From Adiantum capillus-veneris (taxonomy: Eukaryota > Streptophyta > Polypodiopsida > Polypodiales > Pteridaceae): a DNA stretch of 64,000 bases. Where the stretch lies: NCBI GenBank assembly GCA_014529385.2, contig CM043953.1:79286338-79350337 (forward strand), given 5' to 3'. A program made the translations under genes and the position numbers. The notes under the pieces are model-generated. The model saw nothing but the letters and a program-made list of their open reading frames with translations. It searched no databases and was not told the origin of the DNA. Within the stretch, counting starts at the first letter, position 1. Every line of letters begins with the position of its first letter. Below, piece by piece: positions 1 to 10,199 of the stretch.

Positions 1-216
1 TTTTCAAATATAGAAGATGGCTCTGTAGCTATGAACTATGCATGTCAACCAGCTCTTTGTCTTCTCTCTCTCTCATTTTCCTGTCTCTCTCTAACTCTCT
101 GTGTAGGAGCACATATTATTGTTTTACTTTGTAGGCCTATCATACATCTATTGCAGTCATATACTGCTCTTGCTCTCTGTAGGCCTATCACCTCGCTCAA
201 TCTCTCCCTCTCTAGC

Positions 217-3200
217 ATGGAGCAAGAACATCACATTGTATGTGACTGCTCTCAGCCTCACTGTGAACTGTGTGCTAGGTATGTTGTTGATGCGGTCAAG
301 GAATATCATGCTAGGAGAAAGAGGGAGCAGCGTGCTAAGAACAAGCTTGAGCAGGTAGCACGTGAGGAAGATAATGATCAAAATGGTGCTGATGATGCAA
401 AGCATCAAAGACTTTGCAATGACCTTGTTATGCTCTTCAATTGGCGTACAAAGGCCCTCAATGTTGCATCACGCTCAGATATTTTGTGCAAGTTTGTCAA
501 TCATCCTTCTCTTGGAGACCTTGAAATGCCCAGGGCACAAACAACCTTCGTTGAAGCCATACGCAACACAATAGATGCAATCAAATTACCCAAGAGCGGA
601 CAAGAGCTCTTTCTTAAAAGGTTTATCACCACAATGCTTTTGAATGTTGATTGTATATCTACCTCAAAAGTGAATGTTTCAGCTGCATCTAAATTGCTAA
701 ATTTGCACAAGAGGAACTTCATAGATGCAAAGAATCGGTTGAGGGCAGCAGGTGATGGCAATTTGCCAATATCTTTGTATGCTCGACAGCCCATGGATCG
801 AGGTTGCATAACACCTGATGAGAGAGTTGATCTTCTCTTTTTGGATGTCTAACACTCGTGTTTCACCCAATAAGAAGGATGTGTGCAGAAAGTGTATTGG
901 AAGAAATTCATATGTTAAACATCCTGTGCATCTTCTTGAACAATCTCAGGTAATAACTTGCTTCACTATATCCATTTTTGTTTTCTAATATTTGCATTCA
1001 TATATTCACTATAATTGGGTTGATAAGAGTAGATATGAAATTGGATATGAAGTTATAAATGGAAATAAGGGGAATCTGTATTTGGTCCTAGACTAAGAGT
1101 AGATAAATATTGGATGTGAAGGAGAATGTAAATGGAAACATAGTTTTTATCATACGCGTATGTTTGCTGAAACATACGTTTGCAGACGCATACTTTCACA
1201 CGCGTATGATATGTATAAACAAATGGGACTAAAATTAAAAACCCCAAATTTCCATGCGATTGTACTATGCGAGTCTGCTCCTGCCTGCATAGCGTTCATA
1301 GTATGCCCTTCCTTGCTTCGCAGCCTTGCCTCATCTCTTCCACATGGTAGTTGCTCCCCAATTGACAGGTCCGAGTCAGCACTAGTAGCGAATTCAGTAT
1401 GCAGGTTTGTGCTAGGTTCTTTGTGCTAGGTTAACCTAACCAGTTATGTAATAACTAATACCGATTTCAAATGAAAAAATTGGTTTACATAGCCAGTAGA
1501 TTAATTTTAGCTGGTTAACACTTTTTTCCCACCAGTATAGAGCTTGGTCAAGTGTATATATGTGGTATGTGAAAGATGTACTAGTTAGCCCGACCAATTA
1601 TGCACTTACTAATACCGGTTTGAAATGAAAAGACCGGTTATATAACGAGTAAATTAATTTCAACTAGTTAACACATTTTCAAAGTAGTTTACAGCTCGGT
1701 CAAGTGTATATGTGGTATGTAGTAGACATACTACATAACCAATTATATAAAAACTAATAGCGGTTTGATATTACAATACCGGTTTACATAACCAGTAAAT
1801 AGATTTAAAATCGTTTACACATTTTATGCCTGTAAACATCTTGGTCGAGTGTTCACATGTACTGTTTGTCATACCAGTTAGGTAAAAAAATGGTTTACAT
1901 AACCAGTGAAAAACTTTTAGCACTTATTTCTCACTGGTATACATCGTGGTTAAGTGTTCACATGTACTGGTCGAGTGTTCACATGTACTGTTTATCATGT
2001 CAGATAGGTAAAAAACATATCGGTTTGAAAGGAAAATACAAGTTTACATATCCAGTAAATTTTTTTTAACACTTATTTCTCACTGGTATACATCGTGGTT
2101 AAGTGCTCACATGTACTGGTTAGGTAAATAACATACCGATTTTAAATGAAAAGACTAGTTTACATCAGCAGTAAGAACATTTGAACTGGTTGACACTTAT
2201 ATACCACTGGTACGTACCAAGGACATGTGTTCATTTTTTTTAACACTTATTTTTCACCGGTATACATCGTGGTTAAGTGCTCACATGTACTGGTTAGGTA
2301 AATAGCATACCGGTTTTAAATGAAAAGACTGGTTTACATCAGCAGTAAGAACATTTGAACTGTTGACACTTATATACCACTGGTACGTACCAAGGACATG
2401 TGTTCATTTTTTTTAACACTTATTTCTCACTGGTATACATCATGGTTAAGTGCTCACATGTACTGGTTAGGTAAATAACATACCGGTTTTAAATGAAAAG
2501 ACTGGTTTACATCAACAGTAAGATCATTTGAACTGGTTGACACTTATATACCACTAGTACGTACCAAGGACATGTGTTCATTTTTTAAAACACTTATTTC
2601 TCACTGGTATAAATCGTGGTTAAGTGCTCATATATACCAGTTAGGTAAATAACATACCGGTTTTAAATGAAAAGTCTGGTTTACATCAGTAGTAAGAACA
2701 TTTGAACTGGTTGAAACTTATATACCACTGGTACGTACCAAGGACATGTGTTCATATGTACTGGTTTGCCTAACCAATTAAGTGAAAAAACATATTGGTT
2801 TGAAATAAAAATACTGGTTTATAGTAATGTAACAGTTTTCTTCAAAGATAATAAAAACCTGCAGTTTTCTTCAATGTTCTTTAACCATATATGTTTTTCA
2901 TTGTAGGTGGAGCTCTTTCTCAACTTCAAAGAAAAATACCATGAAATTGTAATAAGGCAGCGTGCGTTTGAGTACATGAAGCCATATTTTGTGCGGAAAT
3001 TGAGAGACCAATATACTTGCTGCTACATTTCACATGTTCAAATGTCCTTCCTAAAGGATGCCATAAATCACATGCGAAGTTCTGTATTCGGTCTGCATGG
3101 AAAAGCTTGCCAATGTCAATGCAACATATGCAAAGACGATGGTGGATGCAAGGCACCAAAAAACCCTATCAAGAGTGTAACAGCCTTACTGGACTCTATA

Positions 3201-5008
3201 CTGTGTCCAAAATCAGATACGTCCACCTTCCATGGCCTTGCCTGCTTGAGTGGTCAATGTAAAAGGTGTGGCCCGGATAAGTTAGATTTTTGTGCTGCAG
3301 AGGCTGCATTTATTGCTAAAAAGATTGTGGTGAAGATTTTTGAGGACCTAGAAGTAGGAATTGCGCGTGACGATCAGAAGAAGAAAAGGAAAGTCTTGTC
3401 GCATAAGGAAATATCATGCCAGGATCTCTCAGTCATGTTCAAAGACCATCTTAAGAAATACATAATGCATAATTTTGTGTATAGATGGCAAGCAGAACAA
3501 TATAAGGAATGTATACAAAGCTTTCCAGAAGATGTTGTTGTGTCAATTGTTGACTTTGCTGAAAATTATAGTTTCAAAGAACAAAATGAGATTCAATCCA
3601 TGCACTGGTATTCAAATCAAGTAACTATTTTTGTGCACATAACATATTTCCGAATTGCAGGTAATGAAATCACCCTAGATCAATATTATTTCTTTTGTAT
3701 TAAGCATTCAATAATTTATGATTTTTATATTATGCAGGTGACATCCACAAGACAATTCACTTCTTCATTTCAGATGATAAGCAACATGACACACATTTTG
3801 TTCAACACTGTTTTCTGAAACATGCGAAATGGCTAAAGCAATTTGTTCTAAACATAAGGCGTCATTGGGTATGGTCTGATGGAGCAGCTTCACAATTCAA
3901 AGCAAGAAGACCATTCTATTTCCTTGCGAGGTATACCATGTTCTAACAAACATTATCTGAAGGTGGTTTTAATATAGAGACCTATAATATTGGCATTAAA
4001 GTTGTAATAAAATGCTTGTCTAACATTAGTAATATTATAATACGTGTTTTTTTTGGTAATTTTATCGTGCCAAGAGTATATTAATCTTCTTCTATCCATT
4101 GAATAAAAGGCAGATACAATGTTTTTACGGGATGGAAAATGCCTTGGAACTTTTTTGGATCCGGCCATGGTAAGGGAGAACACAACGGTGCGGGAGCAGT
4201 GATAAAAAGGTCTTTAACTCAATAGCAATTGCAGCCAAACTGCTCAAAGATAGACTGTGATGCAGATGTTGTGGCATTATTGAGACGGACCTTGTCAGAT
4301 GGTGCTACAGCCACCTATGCATCCCACGCCCGTTATGTAAGCAGTATTTTTTGGGTGATTGAATTGGGGGATGTCGAAAGGGGAAAAAATTGGGATGTGA
4401 AGGCTGTAAAAAGTACCCGCTCAATGCACTCTGTTTCTGCATAGTCAGAGCATGATACAACTGCTTTGAGAACATGTTCACTGTCTTCTTTTTGTAGTGC
4501 ATGTAAACAGGTAAAGTGCAGGAGATGTGTGAGCAAGTCACACGTTCCTTTCTGGACATACCTTATTTTGGATCCTACAGAAGAAGGGGAAGACGATGAC
4601 GATGAAATAAATGAGGATGCAGCGTATAAAGGACACTATGACACCCTCAGTCAAGCTCTTATTGTTGGTGATAATTTTGTTGTTCCCGTACCAAATGACA
4701 ATGAAGAAAAAGTGGATTTCTATATAGTGAAATGCACTGCAGCTACTCAGGAGTTTCATTGGGACGCTGAAGATGACTGGGGCAATATCATTGGGCGAGG
4801 ATCCTATGCTATCAAAGGGTTTTACTATCGTATGATAAATGAGCAGACCTACGAGCTTTTGGACAAAAAGCCAGAGGTGTTCATATATTCACATCTTGTT
4901 TGGGAAATCAAAATCCTCATGATACCCCATCCTAGCAACTCAAAACTATATACAATATCACTTGATGCGAGTGAGTCTATCTACAATAGTATGCCTTTTG
5001 AGCTATAA
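217..5008 (+). pseudogene. Spliced DDE-transposase-like gene, decayed
   Basis: I read this as one multi-exon gene: exon 1 from ATG 217 to about 950, a long intron, exon 2 at 2907-3660, exon 3 from about 3738 to 3931, exon 4 from about 4114, and a last part to the stop at 5008. Visible in order: a basic N-terminal region (KREQRAKNK), a Cys-rich block after 3108 (CQCQCNICKDDGGC, then CLSGQCKRCG), VDFAENY at 3549-3569, SDGAASQFK near 3876-3905, and HGKGEHNGAGAVIKR near 4162. This D...D...HGKG order resembles DDE-type cut-and-paste transposases found in many eukaryotes; the superfamily name is not certain to me (Sola-like is a guess). The acidic C-terminus (GEDDDDE) leads into a wG-G-YY type domain. 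It is broken: a 1-nt frameshift lies between 811 and 849, since the continuation SNTRVSPNKKD is in another frame, and TAG interrupts at 4223-4225. The transposase role is inference. Confidence 0.5.
951..2906 (+). repeat. Intron 1 of the DDE-like gene, with a ~173-bp tandem repeat
   Basis: The segment starts with GTAATAAC after ...CAATCTCAG and ends with CATTGTAG before GTGGAGCTC, which joins two compatible reading frames, so I call it an intron. From about 1440 onward it is filled with degenerate units containing ACCGGT, ACTGGT and ACATGTACTGG. A clear tandem block runs about 2059-2760: the landmark ACTTATTT falls at 2071, 2245, 2418 and 2592, giving a period of 173-174 bp; a more divergent unit starts near 1922. 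No coding potential is visible in it. Confidence 0.6.
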
Positions 5009-5050
5009 CCATATTAAGAAATACATAATGCATAATTTTGTGTATATCTG
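5008..5050 (+). repeat. ~40-bp duplicate of an internal exon segment
   Basis: Just after the stop of the DDE-like gene, about 40 bp (AAGAAATACATAATGCATAA and neighbours) repeat almost exactly the exon 2 segment at about 3449-3488. Only a few bases differ at the edges. Confidence 0.75.
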
Positions 5051-5079
5051 CCTTTAACTGTAAACTGAACTGTGTTTGA

Positions 5080-5271
5080 AACCAGTCACTTCTCAGTATC
5101 ATACCGGTATCATACCAGTCACTTCTCAATATCATACCGATATGATACCGATATCATACAAGTCATTTCTCAGTATCATACCGGTATCATACCAGTCACT
5201 TCTCAATATCATACCGATATGATACCGATATCATACCAGTCATTTCTCAGTATCATACCGGTATCATACAT

Positions 5272-5316
<45 letters not shown>

Positions 5317-5474
5317 TACAGAGACAACTTACACAACACCCCACCTAGATAGGGCCATGGCTACAACCATTGAAGTGTTTTCTTGCTTCCACAGGTCTAT
5401 CTCTATCTTTGTCACTTCTTAGTATCAAACCGGTATCATACCAGTCACTCCTCAGTATCATACCGGTATCATAC

Positions 5475-5529
<55 letters not shown>

Positions 5530-5689
5530 ACACACACACACACACTTCTCACTATCATACCTGTCACTTCTCAGTATCATACCGGTATCATACCTGTCAC
5601 TTCTCAGTATCATACCGGTATCATACTAGTCACTTCACAGTATCATACCAGTATTATACGAGTATCATACCAATCACTTCTCAGTATCA

Positions 5690-5741
<52 letters not shown>

Positions 5742-5812
5742 GTCACTTCTCAGTATCGTACCGGTATCATACCAGTCACTTCCCGGTATCATACCAGTCA
5801 TTTCTAAGTATC

Positions 5813-5898
<86 letters not shown>

Positions 5899-5962
5899 AC
5901 TTCTCAGTATCGTACCGGTATCATACCAATCACTTCCCGGTATCATACCAGTCGTTTCTAAG

Positions 5963-6036
<74 letters not shown>

Positions 6037-6107
6037 GTCACTTCTCAGTATCGTACCGGTATCATACCAGTCACTTCCTGGTATCATACCAGTCGTTTCT
6101 AAGTATC

Positions 6108-6152
<45 letters not shown>
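5080..6152. repeat. TACCGGTA minisatellite interleaved with long CT and GT runs
   Basis: The basic unit is ATCATACCGGTATCATACCA followed by GTCACTTCTCAGT, repeated from 5080. Long CT runs interrupt it at about 5275-5313, 5479-5524, 5691-5739, 5815-5895 and 5970-6034, with a GT run at about 6113-6150. From 5741 a larger cassette (GTCACTTCTCAGTATCGTACCGG... ending AAGTATCAT plus a CT or GT run) repeats three times, at about 5741, 5896 and 6036. It has no coding value; ORFs through it are Ser/Leu runs from CT repeats. Confidence 0.85.
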
Positions 6153-6155
<3 letters not shown>

Positions 6156-6985
6156 TCCCTCTCTCCTTTTATTTGCAAGATACTTCAAATATAGAACACA
6201 ACGTATTTCTATGCAACTTGCTTGTAAATGTATTATACATGAATTTTGTTACATTGATTGACAAGAAGGCTGAGTAATTCTCCATTTACATCCATCGACA
6301 AAAAAATACATCGACAAAAGTTGCCCACTTCATAGACTTTATGAAGCTTCTTTTTAATTAAAAAAATATGTTCCTTTCTTCTGGAAAAATTCAATCCTCT
6401 ATTTCCAATAAAAACGACGCACATAGGTGTCGTCAGGTTGTCCGTCTGCACAAATTACAGTCCTCTTTGTATACTCAATTTTGTCCTTAGAGATCAACCA
6501 GTGTGCCAGCCAGTTTATGACAGTGGTTGATAGAAAACAGGCGCGCACTTCTTTAGACTGCTTTTCTAGCTTGGGAAAAACAAGAAATGACCCCAATGGA
6601 TTAAACATTAGCTTATATCCAGAATCATCAAAGATAAGTGTGTCAGGTGGTAGGTCAGGAAATGTTTTGAGATTCTTGTGGAACACCAGTTTATATGTCG
6701 CGCCCAATTTAAAAGGGGCCCTTGTGCACTGCGCCTGACTTACCACTCTATTGAATCTTTTGTGGTGGTCAGGGAACACTGTCGCTAGCGTGCGTTTGAG
6801 CTTCTCAAACTCACAGCAGCTCCATATCCACACTTCGAACCATCTGAAACAAAAATTCAGAAACACTTCTGCATCGGGCCTTACCCAAAACTGTGTATCC
6901 CCTTCAACAACATATCGCATTTCTGGCCAGTAGGGCAATTCTTCACCATATTTTTCATCAAATTTCTTGAGCAGTAATCCATTAA

Positions 6986-7000
6986 CACTAGAATGGTAAC
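6986..7000. repeat. Left terminal inverted repeat of the piggyBac-like element
   Basis: CACTAGAATGGTAAC, directly after TTAA at 6982-6985. Confidence 0.8.
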
Positions 7001-8308
7001 AGGACACTTTTATGTCCTTGGACACTTTTGTGTCCTGTTAAGTGACCATTTTGCTTGAATTATTTGAAGAGTATGAAAATGAATTTCTAGGTGCTATATA
7101 TCCACAAAGTTTCCTTATGAGCTGAAAAAAACTTAGCATTTTTTTTGGAGTATCAATCTCACCATTAACCTTACTCTTGCAAAACATTTTTGAACCTAAA
7201 CTGTGTGAAAAAACGGGTCCTATTTTTGGCTTTTTTTCAAATTTTGGCAACTATACCACTCTAAACTTCATGTTTGTGAGGTTTAGATGGCTAGAGGTTA
7301 GGCCTTCATAGTTCTCAACATGTTTTGATGCTTGTAGGGAGAGCTAAGTGTTAAAATTGAAAGTTATTACCGATTTACAAGAATTGCATAATCCTGTTTT
7401 TTGGCCAAAAGTAGCACTTTTATGATTTTTTTGGTGGCTTTCTTGATATCCAAATTCAATTTTGATTTTGTAAGTGTAATGTATAACATAAATCTAATAT
7501 TCCTTGAGTTTTGGGGGACCTAATATGCTATATAGCATAGTATATGATGATAGTTGAGTTTTTTGATTGCTGAAGAATACGATACATTTTAGAGTAGCAA
7601 GTATAACTTTCTCAATATTACTAGTTTCTTAAGCCAATTTGTGTGTATTTTGTAGGTAGTAACCATATCTAATCATAGACTACAAACTTGGCTAGATGTT
7701 GAGTAGTTTCTATGGGTTTCTAGAGGTCATAATGCTAAACCGAGTTTTTTCATGTTTGCTGTATTTAGCACTTTATCATTGCCCCCAAAGTTCCAATTGT
7801 AAGAGATCCATTATCCTTTTGACATGCTCCATGGCTCCTTTTGAATCCAAAGGCCCAAAGGTAACTAAGAAAACATGTATATAGTATCTGTATTGAGCGT
7901 GACTATAGAAACTTTGATGATAGGTCCGCAAAATGGAAAAAATGCAACTTTTTTGTACCTTTTTTTTGCCCAAAAAAAAATTAGTGAGGTAAAAGCAACC
8001 ATATGTTTTGGTCACCAACCCACTGAAGTTAACGGGGCATTTTATCTCATGTCCTACAAAAATCCCCACTCTTATTTATATGCAATCAACTGTAAGAAAT
8101 TGTTGTTTTGGGCAAAATGCACTGGTCTATCAACTTTGGAGGCTTGTAGTGACCAAGGGATGAGAAAAATTACAAGTTTCTCATTTTTTCCATACGTAGT
8201 AGTTATTGAACTATAAGCTCATGAAAGGATTTTTCAAAATGAGTGGATCTACTATGGTTTTGGATTTTTTTCCCAAAACCCTGAAAGGACACTTTTATGT
8301 CCTGTTAG

Positions 8309-8323
8309 GTTACCATTCTAGTG
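8309..8323. repeat. Right terminal inverted repeat of the piggyBac-like element
   Basis: GTTACCATTCTAGTG, exact reverse complement of the left end, directly before TTAA at 8324-8327. Confidence 0.8.
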
Positions 8324-8728
8324 TTAAGGTCCAAAATGAGAACCCTACGGTGGACGCTCAACGGAGGTGGTGGCCTTGGCCATATTAGTGGGATTCTTTT
8401 AATTAGTCTATACCATAGAGGAAACACGAGCACTACAGGAGACAACACGCAATTCCATATTGCACGAATGTCAGCCCTGCCATTCTGCTTGTCAGCCCTG
8501 AACCTATCTGCAAGGCACCATTCTTCAACTGAAAACATACTGCAGATGCAAAATTACACAAGACTCAAACATCAATATGCAATTAGGACATATCTACAGA
8601 TTGAAATCATACAATAAAAATACACAATGTTCAAAAATTAGGCACAAGATGAAAGAGACGTCGAATGGGAAAGAAAGTTATATTAATTTCAGAAGTGGTT
8701 ACATAAAAAGAAACATAGGGGGGGCAAA

Positions 8729-9746
8729 CTATAATCTTTTGCAAGCTCTGGGTTTAGGGTCAGAACTTGTGCCAGTATTCTGCATCTCCTTAGTGTCTTC
8801 TATGTCCATCTCCTCTTCTGGCTGCCCCTGGGTCTCTTCCTCTTCCTTTCTTTTTTGCTCCATTTCAGGCTTCTCATCTGCAGTCTTCTCGAAAAAAAAA
8901 AAATTTGCCTTTCTTATATGCTGAGCAAGGGTCTCCTCGATACTTCCCTCCAGCCTAACATCTACACAACCATCAGCTTTAGAAAGATGTGCAGCAAAAG
9001 ATCACTTATTAGAGCCTTAATCAATGAAAAAACTTACTCTTGCCACATTGGCCTTGTTTTCTCGGGGTCTTTGATCTTGTCACCCGCACGCCAGAGTCTA
9101 GCAACACATCGTCTTCCTCATTCTGGGTTTTCTTTTCAGCACCAGTCGTACTCTGCTCCTTTACCTCAAAGTTTTATTCTTCTTCTGTTGTTTCCAAAAC
9201 AGGTTTCTCATCATTACCAGGGACACTTTCATCAAGAAAAACCTCCATAGGTGTCTTGTATGCAGGCGTCACTGCATCGTTCCCTGTGTCTTTACTGGAA
9301 GTAGTTCTAAAGCACCTTGACTCTGAAAAAACATCAGAGAAGACAAAAATCAACCACCTGATTAAAACAATGGTGTGTTTCTTACCCATTGAAACAATTT
9401 TCTCACTTGTTTTTGGGCATGGTTCAACTAGCTTCTTCTTTAGAAGGGACTGGTCTTCTGCAGAAATAACTCCAGGGAAATCCTTAAGTATGCACTTTCC
9501 TTTCTCAGCCAAGTGAGCATAGCATAATGCATGGTATGCATGTGAACAAGGCAATAGAACAACATGGCTTGAGCGATTGTGATCATGAATTTTCACACCA
9601 CAAGCATTGCACACATCAATGAGAACAACACTATGTCCAGGAGCTGAAACTCGTGCAGGCAAGACTATGGTTTCAGGTAGCATTGGTTGACTAATCATGT
9701 ATGTCGCAAACATGACACAGAGACTAAAGGTTTCCTCACGCTCCAA
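8729..9746 (-). pseudogene. Spliced Cys/His zinc-finger gene with Glu-rich tail; one in-frame stop
   Basis: I do not recognise the family. Three exons join in frame with good GT-AG sites: 9746-9386 (donor GTAAGAAA), 9322-9038 (acceptor TTTTTTCAG, donor GTAAGTTT) and 8961-8729 (acceptor GTTGTGTAG, stop TAG). The N-terminal exon has CNACGVKIHDHNRSSH, then LLPCSHAYHALCYAHLAEKGKC, a RING-like or zinc-ribbon-like set of Cys/His pairs suggesting two metal sites. The middle and last exons are acidic, with KRKEEEE and PEEEMDIED, and lack domain motifs I can name; VTRSKTPRK is a basic patch. A TAA at 9174-9176 interrupts exon 2, but the frame stays open and correct beyond it to the next splice site, so the lesion looks recent. 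It lies 190 bp upstream of the FCP1-like gene on the same strand; whether the two are one transcription unit is unknown. Confidence 0.5.
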
Positions 9747-9794
9747 GAATTTGGATTCTTCTTGTAGGCAAGAGACCTCTGTTATCAGACAATG

Positions 9795-10195
9795 TCAAAC
9801 AGGTATAAAATCGGTATGAATGCTTGAAGATCGAAATAATGATGTTATCATACCGGTATGATTACATCTTGCCGGTATGATGTTATCCCACCGGTATGAT
9901 GTTGTTATACTGGATAGTATAACATCATACCGGTAGGATAACATCCAATACATCATACCGCAAGCATAACATCAAACCGGTTGGATTTTATCATACCGAT
10001 CGGATCTACCCATACCAGTCGGATGTAACCATACCGGTAGGATATAATCATACCGGTAGGATGTAATCATACCGGTAGGATGTAATCATACCGGTAGGAT
10101 ATAATCCTACCGGTATGATAACATCCTACCGGTATTGTCATCTACCCTTACCGAATATGATATAATCCTACAGGTATGAAAAATCATACCGTATG
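9795..10195. repeat. 19-bp CCGGTA minisatellite with an orientation switch
   Basis: CCGGTA cores recur at 10034, 10053, 10072, 10091, 10110 and 10129, exactly 19 bp apart, with unit AATCATACCGGTAGGATGT. The flanks switch from ATACCGGTAGGAT to CCTACCGGTATGAT near 10110, so the array contains inverted halves. More degenerate copies run back to about 9795. It shares the TACCGGTA core with the arrays at 5.1 kb and in the 1-2.9 kb intron. Confidence 0.85.
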
Positions 10196-10199
10196 GTAC

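Larger units (their letters stand above)
6986..8323. mobile_element. piggyBac-like non-autonomous element, TTAA target duplication
   Basis: A 1,338-bp segment is bounded by perfect 15-bp inverted repeats CACTAGAATGGTAAC (6986-7000, and reversed at 8309-8323) and by TTAA on both sides (6982-6985 and 8324-8327). Inside each end lies an 18-bp near-palindrome AGGACA-TTTTA-TGTCCT, in opposite loop orientation. TTAA duplication with CA-starting ends plus internal repeats is the signature of the piggyBac superfamily. The interior is AT-rich with many short T runs and has no long ORF, so it is non-autonomous. It interrupts the FCP1-like gene in the Asp-Leu-Asn codons, and the gene frame matches on both sides when one TTAA is counted. 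Other TTAA-targeting families cannot be excluded. Confidence 0.75.
6399..8538 (-). pseudogene. FCP1/NIF-like HAD-family gene split by a transposon
   Basis: On the minus strand the gene reads from about 8538 to 8324, is interrupted by a 1,338-bp insertion, then resumes from 6985 to the stop at 6399. The first part ends in RRVLILDLN, and the frame continues directly with GLLLKKFDEKYG after the insertion, so together they form HAD motif I (LDLNG). Further on are FWVRP, FEVWIWS (motif II, near 6819-6830) and LIFDDSGYK (motifs III/IV, near 6618-6632). This order is that of FCP1 homology (NLI-interacting factor) domains, which in active members dephosphorylate phosphoserine, for example on the RNA polymerase II tail. 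The second Asp of the usual DxD is Asn here; I recall the same LDLNG form in a plant-specific branch, so catalytic activity is doubtful. The first exon or start is unsure; ATG at 8538 is only the first in frame. Apart from the insertion I see no break. Confidence 0.65.

Noticed and set aside
5072-6277. Several long ORFs of Ser, Leu, His and Thr through the 5-6 kb repeats
   Set aside because: They are translations of CT, GT and CCGGT repeats in open frames; no start context or domain.
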